A stretch of 64,000 nt of DNA. It comes from Polaribacter sp. HaHaR_3_91 (GTDB taxonomy: Bacteria; Bacteroidota; Bacteroidia; Flavobacteriales; Flavobacteriaceae). How positions within the stretch are numbered: position 1 is the stretch's first letter; each line of letters begins with the position of its first letter. The DNA lies in NCBI RefSeq assembly GCF_019278525.1, contig NZ_CP058986.1, positions 2,328,001-2,392,000 on the forward strand. Reading direction: 5' to 3'. A program made the position numbers and the translations under genes. The notes under the pieces were generated by a model, which saw only the letters and a list, made by a program, of their open reading frames with translations, searched no databases and was not told the origin of the DNA. Shown one piece after another: positions 54,690 to 62,332 of this stretch.

Positions 54690-55658
54690 CTACATTTCTA
54701 ATAAATAAGCAAAAATTAATGGTGCCACAATCGTTGCATCACTTTCTATAATAAACTTTGGCGTATCAATATCTAATTTACCCCAAGTAATTTTTTCATT
54801 TGGTACTGCTCCAGAATATGAACCATAACTTGTTGTAGAATCTGAAATTTGACAGAAATAACTCCAAAATGGTGTTTCTGGTTTTTCCATGTCTTGGTAC
54901 AACATTGGCACCACACAAATAGGAAAATCTCCTGCAATCCCACCTCCTATTTGGAAGAAACCAATTCCGTTTTCAGAATTATTTGTATACCAATCTGCAA
55001 GGAACGTCATGTACTCAATTCCTGATTTTACAGTGCTTGCTTTTAATTCTCCTTTTAACACGTACGAAGCAAAAATATTACCCATGGTAGAATCTTCCCA
55101 ACCCGGACAAATAATTGGCAAGTTTTTTTCTGCAGCAGCATACATCCAAGAATCTTTAATATCTATCTCGTAATATTGCTCTAAAACACCAGATAGTAAT
55201 AATTTGTACATGTATTCATGTGGTAAGTAACGCTCACCTTTAGCTTCTGCATCTTTCCATATTTTTACAATATGTTCTTGAATTCTTCTAAAAGCTTCTT
55301 CTTCTGGTATGCAAGTATCTGTAACTCTGTTTAATCCTTTTTCAAGTAAATCCCACTCGTCTTGTGGCGTTAAATCTCTATAATTAGGCACACGTTTGTA
55401 ATGAGAATGTGCAACAAGATTCATAACATCTTCCTCTAAGTTTGCACCTGTACAAGAAACAATTTGTACTTTATCTTTACGAATCATTTCTGCAAAGATC
55501 TTCCCTAATTCGGCAGTACTCATTGCTCCTGCTAAAGAAACTAACATTTTAGATCCTTTGTTTAATTGTGCTTCGTACCCTTTTGCAGCATCTACTAAAG
55601 CTGCAGCGTTAAAGTGTAAAAAGTATTTTTCTATAAAATTTGTAATATGTTTGCTCAT
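54690..55658 (-). CDS. deoxyhypusine-synthase-like protein lacking the catalytic lysine
   Basis: A 322-residue NAD-dependent fold shared with deoxyhypusine and homospermidine synthase. Family blocks are IVSCTGANLEEDVMNLVA (NAD site), ICPGWEDSTMGNIF (matching the FSPALTDGSLGD of human DHS), and ISDSTTSYGSYSGAVPNEKI with TWGKLDID near the end. In human DHS the enzyme-imine lysine lies in GGGVVKHH; here residues 238-245 read GGGIAGDF, so the lysine is replaced by Gly243. Bacteria do not make hypusine, so the substrate must differ; its place behind arginine decarboxylase and agmatinase points to a polyamine. The first in-frame ATG gives MSKHITNFIEKY. It starts nine bases downstream of the amidase gene. 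Confidence 0.88.
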   Translation of the reverse strand: MSKHITNFIEKYFLHFNAAALVDAAKGYEAQLNKGSKMLVSLAGAMSTAELGKIFAEMIRKDKVQIVSCTGANLEEDVMNLVAHSHYKRVPNYRDLTPQDEWDLLEKGLNRVTDTCIPEEEAFRRIQEHIVKIWKDAEAKGERYLPHEYMYKLLLSGVLEQYYEIDIKDSWMYAAAEKNLPIICPGWEDSTMGNIFASYVLKGELKASTVKSGIEYMTFLADWYTNNSENGIGFFQIGGGIAGDFPICVVPMLYQDMEKPETPFWSYFCQISDSTTSYGSYSGAVPNEKITWGKLDIDTPKFIIESDATIVAPLIFAYLLEM

Positions 55659-55667
55659 TTTGTTTTT

Positions 55668-57200
55668 TTATTTTTTTGGAAGTTTTCTTACTTCAAATAT
55701 ATCTGTTCTTCTATCTTTTAAATTTCGTACGCTACCAAACTGGTTTAAATCCTTTAGTAAATCTAAATCTACATCTGCAATTAAAATCATTTCAGTATTT
55801 GTAGTTGCTTCTGCCTTTATCCCGTTTGCAGGAAAAGAAAAGTCGCAAGGCGTAAACACCATAGATTGTGCGTACTGAATATCCATATTATTTACTTTTG
55901 GTAAATTACCAACACTACCAGCAATGGCAACGTAACACTCGTTTTCTATAGCTCTAGCTTGTGCACAGTGACGTACTCTAGAATATCCATTTTGCGTATC
56001 CGTTAAAAACGGAACAAACAAAATATCCATGCCTTCTTCTGCCAAAAGTCTACTTAATTCTGGAAACTCAGAATCATAACAAATTAATACGCCTATTTTA
56101 CCACAATCTGTATCAAAGGTTTTTAACTCATTTCCTCCTTGCATTCCCCAAACTTTTGCTTCATCTGGTGTAACATGCAATTTTTCATAACGCTCTGTAG
56201 ATCCATCTCTTTTACAGATATAACCCGCATTGTACAACAACTCATCTTTAATTTCTGGCATACTACCAGTAATAATATTAATGTTATACGTAATTGCCAA
56301 CTCAGAAAATTTCTGAACAATCTCTGGCGTATATTTTGCCAATTCTCTAATTGCTTCCGATTCTGGTAAATGATTATTATCTGCCATTAACGGAGCGTTA
56401 AAAAACTCTGGAAACAATGCAAAGTCCGATCTGTAAGCAGAAACTGCATCTACAAAATACTCTGCTTGCTGCATTAATTCTTCCAAATCTTTATACAAAC
56501 GCATTTGCCACTGAATCAACCCTAAACGTACTACTTTTTTCTTTGTAGCTGCTTTTTTAGACTTTTTCTCGTAATAAATATTATCCCATTCTAATAAAAC
56601 TGCAAACTCACCCGAATTTTCATCACCTTCTAAATATCCTTTTAAAATTTTTGAAGGATGAAAATCATTCGAAATTTGAAAGTTTAAAACCGGATCGTGA
56701 ATTTCTTTACGTTTTACACTTTCTATATACTCTTTTGGTGATAATGTTGCTGCATATTTATGATAATTCGGAATTCTACCTCCAAACGCAATTCCTCTTA
56801 AATTTTGTTTTTCGGCAAGCTCTTTTCTATAATCATACAACCTTCTACCTAAACGTAAACCTCTGTATTCTTTTTTGATAAAAACATCAATTCCGTATAA
56901 AACATCTCCATTTTCATCATGTGTATCAAAGGTATAATTCCCCGTAATATCTTCATACGTATGCTGATCGTCGAAACTATCATAATCTAATTTAATAGAC
57001 AATGCACAACCTGCTAACTCACCATTTACTTTAATAATAACTTGTCCTTCTGGAAATTTATCAATCAACGATTTAATTTGATTTTCTCTCCAATAAGAAC
57101 CTGGCATACTTGAATATGCCTGAATCATTGCTTCTTTTAACTGTTTATAATCAGTTAACGTTAAATAATGAAGCTCAATGTTCTCGATGTTTTTAATCAT
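55668..57200 (-). CDS. GNAT acetyltransferase-nitrilase superfamily fusion protein
   Basis: A 510-residue two-domain protein. Residues of about 7-210 form a GNAT-like domain, with IDVFIKKEYRGLRLGRRLYD as the acetyl-CoA loop (R-G-L-R-L-G). Residues from about 224 form a carbon-nitrogen hydrolase with an intact triad: Glu265 in ALFPEFFNAP, Lys340 in RYEKLHV and Cys374 in VLICYDSEFPE. The nitrilase group includes N-carbamoylputrescine amidase. The gene lies between agmatinase and the DHS-like gene with gaps of nine bases, so the substrate is probably a polyamine derivative, for instance an acyl- or carbamoyl-amine. This is inferred from context only. Confidence 0.9.
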   Translation of the reverse strand: MIKNIENIELHYLTLTDYKQLKEAMIQAYSSMPGSYWRENQIKSLIDKFPEGQVIIKVNGELAGCALSIKLDYDSFDDQHTYEDITGNYTFDTHDENGDVLYGIDVFIKKEYRGLRLGRRLYDYRKELAEKQNLRGIAFGGRIPNYHKYAATLSPKEYIESVKRKEIHDPVLNFQISNDFHPSKILKGYLEGDENSGEFAVLLEWDNIYYEKKSKKAATKKKVVRLGLIQWQMRLYKDLEELMQQAEYFVDAVSAYRSDFALFPEFFNAPLMADNNHLPESEAIRELAKYTPEIVQKFSELAITYNINIITGSMPEIKDELLYNAGYICKRDGSTERYEKLHVTPDEAKVWGMQGGNELKTFDTDCGKIGVLICYDSEFPELSRLLAEEGMDILFVPFLTDTQNGYSRVRHCAQARAIENECYVAIAGSVGNLPKVNNMDIQYAQSMVFTPCDFSFPANGIKAEATTNTEMILIADVDLDLLKDLNQFGSVRNLKDRRTDIFEVRKLPKK

Positions 57201-57209
57201 TTTATAGAA

Positions 57210-58157
57210 CTAAAAATCGTCGTTATTATCATCTTTAAACTTAGACAATTTACTAAATGGATTTACATCAGTAGCATCATCACCAATATCATAACTATCA
57301 TCATTAGAAGCAAATTTGTAGCTTAACATTTTGTAAAATAATTTTGCTGCTAAAAAGTCTGAAGATTTTTCACTTTCATTAGGGCACAATTCTACCATAT
57401 CAAAACCAACAACATTCTTTTGTTTAAAAACTTGTTTTAAGAATTCTAATGTTTCATAATAAAACAATCCGCCTGGTTCTGGAGTTCCGGTAGATGGCAT
57501 AATTGATGGATCTAACGCGTCTAAATCAAACGTAATAAAAACATTTTCTGTTAATTGATCAATTACATCTTCTACCCAATCTTCATTTACAGCCATATCA
57601 TGCGCAAAGAAAACTTTATCTAAATTCATTTCTCTTTTTTCAGAAATATCCATGCTTCTAATACCAACTTGTACCAAATTTGTATTTTGGTTAGCTTCAT
57701 AAACCGCACAAGCATGGTTGCATTTAGAACCATCATATTCTTTTCTTAAATCTGCATGTGCATCAATATGTAAAACAGTTAAACTACTAAAACACTCATT
57801 AAAAGCTCTTATAGTTCCTATAGACACAGAGTGCTCTCCACCAAAAGCAGTCACAAATTTATTTCTATTAATGTACTTTTTCGTAACTTGATGTACAGCA
57901 TCTACCATAGCTTCTGGTGATGTATTTTCTGTAATGGCATCTGCCAAATAAACACCTTCTTTATAAACCTCAGAATCTGTTTCTATGTCATACAATTCCA
58001 TATTTTCTGATGCTTCTAAAAAAGCTTGTGGTCCTTTGTCTGCTCCTTTTTGCCAAGTACTTGTTCCATCATAAGGGATAGGAATAATTACGATCTTTGA
58101 TGTTGACAGGTTTCCAAATTCTTCTGGAATTCCTGCATATGTTTTATTTTTGTTCAT
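57210..58157 (-). CDS. speB: agmatinase
   Basis: A 315-residue binuclear manganese ureohydrolase that cleaves agmatine to putrescine and urea. Metal ligands are seen in TAFGGEHSVS (His109), LHIDAHADLR (Asp132, His134, Asp136) and ITFDLDALDPS (Asp211 and Asp213). GTPEPGGLFYYETLEF is the family's substrate loop. Arginase and formimidoglutamase are related, but the upstream arginine decarboxylase gene, 11 bases away, supports agmatinase. The C terminus has an acidic tail (DSYDIGDDATDVN). Confidence 0.92.
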   Translation of the reverse strand: MNKNKTYAGIPEEFGNLSTSKIVIIPIPYDGTSTWQKGADKGPQAFLEASENMELYDIETDSEVYKEGVYLADAITENTSPEAMVDAVHQVTKKYINRNKFVTAFGGEHSVSIGTIRAFNECFSSLTVLHIDAHADLRKEYDGSKCNHACAVYEANQNTNLVQVGIRSMDISEKREMNLDKVFFAHDMAVNEDWVEDVIDQLTENVFITFDLDALDPSIMPSTGTPEPGGLFYYETLEFLKQVFKQKNVVGFDMVELCPNESEKSSDFLAAKLFYKMLSYKFASNDDSYDIGDDATDVNPFSKLSKFKDDNNDDF

Positions 58158-58168
58158 TTTTTTTCTTT

Positions 58169-59560
58169 TTAATATCCTAAAATTGATAATAATTCGCTAC
58201 TTTTTTGTTGTTCTTTAAAGACTCTTGAAGTTAAATTTCCGTCTTCATCTCTATCTAAAATTAAATGTTTTGGATGCGGAATTAAGCAGTGCTGTAAACC
58301 TCCAAAACCTCCAATAGATTCTTGATATGCTCCAGTGTTAAAAAAACCAATATACAACGGATTATCTTTCTCATAAACAGGTAAATAAATTCCGTTTATA
58401 TGTTGTTCAGAATTATAATAGTCATCACTATCACAGGTTAAACCACCTAATAAAACTCGTTCATATTGTCTGTTCCATTTATTAACTGGTAACATAATAA
58501 AACGTTTATTTATAGCCCAAGCATCTGGTAAAGTTGTTATAAATGAAGAGTTTATCATATTCCAACGCTCTCTATCATTTTGTTTCTTTTGATATAAAAT
58601 CTCGTAAATAGCTGCTCCAGATTCTCCAACGGTAAAACTTCCAAACTCTGTAAAAATATTTGGTACTTCTACACCTGCATCTTTACAAACTTCATTTATT
58701 TGATTGATAATTTCATCAATCATATACTCGTAATCATAATCAAATGCCAATGAATTTTTAATAGGAAAACCACCACCAATATTCAAACAATCTAACGTAG
58801 GACATATTTTCTTTAGGTTGATGTAAACGTTTAAACATTTCATCAATTCGTTCCAATAATATGCATTGTCTTTAATACCTGTATTGATAAAAAAATGTAA
58901 CATTTTTAAATCTACTTGTGTATTAGTAGCGATTTCTCGCTCATAAAAAGCAACAATATTTTTATATCCAATACCTAATCTAGAAGTATAAAACTCAAAT
59001 TTAGGTTCTTCTTCTGATGCTATTCTTATACCAACATTTATCTGTTTATCAGTTTCATCTAATAATAGGTTGATTTCTTCGTAATTATCAATAATAGGAA
59101 TCACATTTGTATGACCAGAATTAATTAAACCTCCAATATTTTTAATGTATTGGTCACGTTTAAATCCGTTACAAATAATGTACGTATTGTCTTTTATCTT
59201 TCCTTCTTTTTTAAGATTATTTACAATATCTATATCAAAAGCAGACGATGTTTCTATATGAATATCATTTTTTAAAGCTTCATGTAAAACATGTTTAAAA
59301 TGAGAGCTTTTTGTACAATAGCTATAAAAATACTTTCCTTTATAGTTATGTTTTTCAATACTATTTTGAAACCATCCTTTTGCTTTGTTGATGTTTTCTG
59401 AAATTTTTGGCAAATACGTAAATTTTAATGGTGAACCATATTGTTCTATTAATTCCATTAAATTAATTCCGTGCCAAAACAATTTATTATTTTCTGTTTT
59501 GAATTCTTCTTGTGGGAAATCGAACGTTTGCTCGACTAAATCTATGTATTTTGTATTCAC
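58169..59560 (-). CDS. speA: biosynthetic arginine decarboxylase
   Basis: A 463-residue PLP fold-type III decarboxylase that converts arginine to agmatine. The PLP lysine is Lys84 in FYSYCTKSSHF. LNIGGGFPIKNSLAFDYDYE is the glycine loop, FTEFGSFTVGESGAAIYEIL the phosphate-binding stretch, and LLGGLTCDSDDYYNSEQHIN has the second-monomer active-site cysteine. It is shorter than E. coli SpeA (658 aa) but matches the length usual in Flavobacteriaceae. As first gene of the operon, followed by agmatinase, it sets the arginine-agmatine-putrescine route. A carboxynorspermidine or DAP decarboxylase reading is less likely given the agmatinase next to it. Confidence 0.88.
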   Translation of the reverse strand: MNTKYIDLVEQTFDFPQEEFKTENNKLFWHGINLMELIEQYGSPLKFTYLPKISENINKAKGWFQNSIEKHNYKGKYFYSYCTKSSHFKHVLHEALKNDIHIETSSAFDIDIVNNLKKEGKIKDNTYIICNGFKRDQYIKNIGGLINSGHTNVIPIIDNYEEINLLLDETDKQINVGIRIASEEEPKFEFYTSRLGIGYKNIVAFYEREIATNTQVDLKMLHFFINTGIKDNAYYWNELMKCLNVYINLKKICPTLDCLNIGGGFPIKNSLAFDYDYEYMIDEIINQINEVCKDAGVEVPNIFTEFGSFTVGESGAAIYEILYQKKQNDRERWNMINSSFITTLPDAWAINKRFIMLPVNKWNRQYERVLLGGLTCDSDDYYNSEQHINGIYLPVYEKDNPLYIGFFNTGAYQESIGGFGGLQHCLIPHPKHLILDRDEDGNLTSRVFKEQQKSSELLSILGY

Positions 59561-60155
59561 TTTACTTTTTTAATTAATTATATGATAAATCCGTCTAAAC
59601 TAAAACAAACGAATGTTTTAGAATAGAAATTATAACCCTGAAAAAAGGATGTTATCACTGTAATATTTGCAAGTAAACAACGTGCAACTTTGAAAAAAGC
59701 TGCAATTCTTGAAGAATTGAAAATGGAGATACCTTAATTTTTTCGTTGCATTTCCAAAATGCGATATAACTTTCATTCTCCGATAGAAAGATATTTCCGA
59801 AATAAGAAAAACTAAACATTTTACTTAAATAAGTTAAGCAAATGTATATTTTTTTTGAATACAAATAACAAAATCAAAAAAAAAATGACATTTTTTTTGG
59901 TTATTAATTTTTCTCGTAAATAATAGTGATTAAAGGAGTTACAAACACTTCTTGATAATAAGCTAAGATATTTAACCAAAATAAGGATATAAAAGTTTCT
60001 AAAAGAAACTTTTATTTAGCAGATTAAAGGAAAGATATTAAAACAAAAAAAACTCTGAAAATTCAGAGTTTTTTGTCAATCTGAATTTCATCAGATTTTA
60101 TGATTAATTGATTAGACTTCTTGAAACAACTTCAAAATATCAATTTTTATTTTTT
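59561..60155. other. 595-base region upstream of speA with hairpins
   Basis: The region lies between the helicase 3' end and speA, both on the minus strand, and holds the speA promoter and leader. A palindrome CTAAAACAAACGAATGTTTT (59600-59621 with its final AG) sits about 40 bases upstream of the start codon and could be an operator. Another hairpin, ATAAAAGTTTCT with AGAAACTTTTAT, is at 59989-60015, and a terminator is at 60044. A 69-codon frame at 59655-59864 (starting MYSKKIYICLTYLSKMFSFS) looks like chance. No clear promoter is seen. Confidence 0.5.
60044..60075 (-). terminator. intrinsic terminator after the helicase gene
   Basis: AAAAACTCTGAA pairs with TTCAGAGTTTTT around a short loop, flanked by A- and T-runs. 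It lies about 80 bases beyond the helicase stop codon on the minus strand. Confidence 0.8.
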
Positions 60156-61706
60156 TTATTCTTCAATTGGTGGATGACCATGAATTTCCTCAAAATCTTC
60201 ATCGAAATTAGTTCTTAAATAAGCATTTAATTTCTTTCTATAATCGTCTTTTAACCACGTTACAAAATTGTGAGTACTTTTAGAAATACATTTTGCATAT
60301 CTATTAATTCTATCATCAATTTCTTCTCCTAATAATTTTGCTAAGATTAATGCATCAAAAACATCTTCACTATTTTCAATACACATTTTTGCATGGTGTA
60401 CAATAGATTTTTCTAAAACCCTTTTAGAAGATTCTCCTTGTCTAATAGTATCTATATATACTTTTTTCATATCGAAATAAGTATCTGTAGATTTTTCAAA
60501 TTCTTTTTTAACATCTGCCGTTAATTCATATCTAAAGGTACTTTCTATATCTTCATCAGAAAGAATTGCATTTAAATAATAGTCTGGCGCTCTAAACATT
60601 TTTTCCCAATCTAAATCTGCTCCCCAAGGACCAAATCTATGAAAGTTGTTACCTAAATCGATAACATCAAAAGTGCTTTTGTTATTTAAAACCCTAGAAC
60701 CACGACCAATCATTTGGTAGTATAAAGTCAATGATTTTGTTGCTCTATTTAATATAATTGCTTCAATGGTTGGCTCATCAAAACCAGTTGTTAAAATACT
60801 TACAGAAGTAATAATTGCTCCTGGAGTTTTCTTAAACCACTTTAAAATGAGTTCACGCTCTGCTCTTGTATTTGTATTGTCTAAATGTGCAATTGGATAC
60901 CCCGCCTTTTTAAACGCATGAAACACTTGTATAGATGTGTTAATACCATTATTAAATATCAAGGTTTTCTTTCCTTTTGCCGTTTCTTCATATGCAGAAA
61001 CTAATTTAGAAAGCATGTCTGAATTCGTATATAAATCTTCAGAAGATTTTACTGTATAATCTCCATTTGCTCCTACTTCCAAAGAAGTTAAACCAACATT
61101 ATAAGAATATAAATTTGCACTTGCTAAATATTCATGATCTATTAAATGCTGAATCGTTTCTCCAACAAATAACTCTTGATAATTCTCATACATTGGTAAT
61201 TTAATGTTAGAACTCAAAGGAGTTGCTGTTACACCAAGTATAAAAGACTCATCGAAAAACTTAAAGATTTTTGTAAAAGAATTGTAATGTGCCTCATCTA
61301 CAATTACTAAACCGATATCAGAAATATCTAATTTATCATCATTTAACCTATTTTTTAAGGTCTCAACCATTGCCACAAAACAATTAAAATCGTCTTGATC
61401 ATCTAAAATAGCTGTAGAATTGATAATTTTATTAGAAACTCCAAATTCTTTTAACATTTTAGAAGTTTGCTTACTCAGCTCAATTCTGTGTGTTAAAACC
61501 AAAACTTTCTTTTTAAAAGTTTCTAAATAACGTCTAACTATTTCAGAAAAAATAACAGTTTTACCACCACCTGTAGGTAATTGATACAATAAATGGTAAT
61601 CTTTAGGTGCATCTTTAAACCTCCTAAAAATCTCTTGAAGTGCATCTTGTTGATAACCGTATAATTCTTTACCTACTTTCTTTACTGAAGTGTCTATCTC
61701 TGCCAA
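60156..61706 (-). CDS. DEAD/DEAH-box helicase (SSL2-like superfamily 2)
   Basis: A 516-residue SF2 helicase. Walker A is LPTGGGKTVIFSEI (Gly46-Thr50), motif Ia VLTHRIELSKQ, the DEAH box is LVIVDEAHYNSF, and motif III GVTATPLS. The second RecA domain carries TLIFNNGINTSIQVFHAFKK, TSVSILTTGFDEPTIEAIIL and YYQMIGRGSRVLN (motif VI). After about residue 355 comes a family-specific helical tail (FGPWGADLDWEKMF and onward) of unknown role. The closest general group is the SSL2/RadD branch. The ATG at 61704-61706 gives a sensible N terminus. It is not in an obvious operon. Confidence 0.9.
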   Translation of the reverse strand: MAEIDTSVKKVGKELYGYQQDALQEIFRRFKDAPKDYHLLYQLPTGGGKTVIFSEIVRRYLETFKKKVLVLTHRIELSKQTSKMLKEFGVSNKIINSTAILDDQDDFNCFVAMVETLKNRLNDDKLDISDIGLVIVDEAHYNSFTKIFKFFDESFILGVTATPLSSNIKLPMYENYQELFVGETIQHLIDHEYLASANLYSYNVGLTSLEVGANGDYTVKSSEDLYTNSDMLSKLVSAYEETAKGKKTLIFNNGINTSIQVFHAFKKAGYPIAHLDNTNTRAERELILKWFKKTPGAIITSVSILTTGFDEPTIEAIILNRATKSLTLYYQMIGRGSRVLNNKSTFDVIDLGNNFHRFGPWGADLDWEKMFRAPDYYLNAILSDEDIESTFRYELTADVKKEFEKSTDTYFDMKKVYIDTIRQGESSKRVLEKSIVHHAKMCIENSEDVFDALILAKLLGEEIDDRINRYAKCISKSTHNFVTWLKDDYRKKLNAYLRTNFDEDFEEIHGHPPIEE

Positions 61707-61765
61707 AGGAATATAAATTTAGGCTACAAAAATAAGACTTAAATAAGGGTTTATGCAAGTTTATC

Positions 61766-62167
61766 CTATATAAATCTCGATAAATTTGTATTTGTGATCT
61801 CATAATGAGACGCATTCTCTACAGAAACTCCATTTTTAACTGCAATTAATTGCGGTGATTGATGCATTACTTGAAAAGTAAACCCAACTTCATCAGAAAT
61901 ATCTCTATAATTTAATAAATCTAAATAATAAACTTTTAAATTTTGATGTTCTTCTGTAAAAAGCTTTTCAAATTGCTTAATTACCATACTGCTAATTCCA
62001 CATCTAGTAGAATGTTTAAAAATTAAAACAGCTTCTGTTTTAGAAATTTCTTTAATTTCTTCTAATTGCTCTATAGAAGTTAAAGGAATCCAGTTTAAGT
62101 ATGACACTTTTTGTACTTTTGATGTAGCATCTTCTTTTGCTCCAAAAATCTTATTAAATATACTCAT
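61766..62167 (-). CDS. ytxJ: bacillithiol system redox-active protein YtxJ
   Basis: A 133-residue thioredoxin-fold protein. The start is taken as the ATG at 62165-62167, giving MSIFNKIFGAKEDATSKV; an upstream in-frame ATG would add 25 unrelated residues. The motif LIFKHSTRCGISSMVIKQFE has a single active-site Cys56 followed by G-I-S-S, as in YtxJ rather than CxxC thioredoxins. LKVYYLDLLNYRDISDEVG and FQVMHQSPQLIAVKNGV (with the conserved cis-Pro) complete the fold. It probably reduces bacillithiol mixed disulfides. It diverges from clpB. Confidence 0.88.
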   Translation of the reverse strand: MSIFNKIFGAKEDATSKVQKVSYLNWIPLTSIEQLEEIKEISKTEAVLIFKHSTRCGISSMVIKQFEKLFTEEHQNLKVYYLDLLNYRDISDEVGFTFQVMHQSPQLIAVKNGVSVENASHYEITNTNLSRFI

Positions 62168-62332
62168 TGTATGTTTTTTATTGGTTTGTCGATGTAAATA
62201 TACGAAACTTTCATTTGTCAAAAAGTCAGTAAAAACAATCACTTACAAGACAAAATGACTCATTTTAAAACTAATGACCGGATGGTATTAAAATTGCTCT
62301 ATTGTTATCAAAAAAAATAAAAATTTAGAAAA

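Noticed and set aside
59655..59864. 69-codon frame upstream of speA (minus strand)
   Set aside because: Odd composition (many Phe, Ile, Ser, Cys), no family, not followed closely by a gene; more likely part of an untranslated leader.
62168..62332. CIRCE or other heat-shock operator before clpB
   Set aside because: No TTAGCACTC/GAGTGCTAA inverted repeat is present between ytxJ and clpB.
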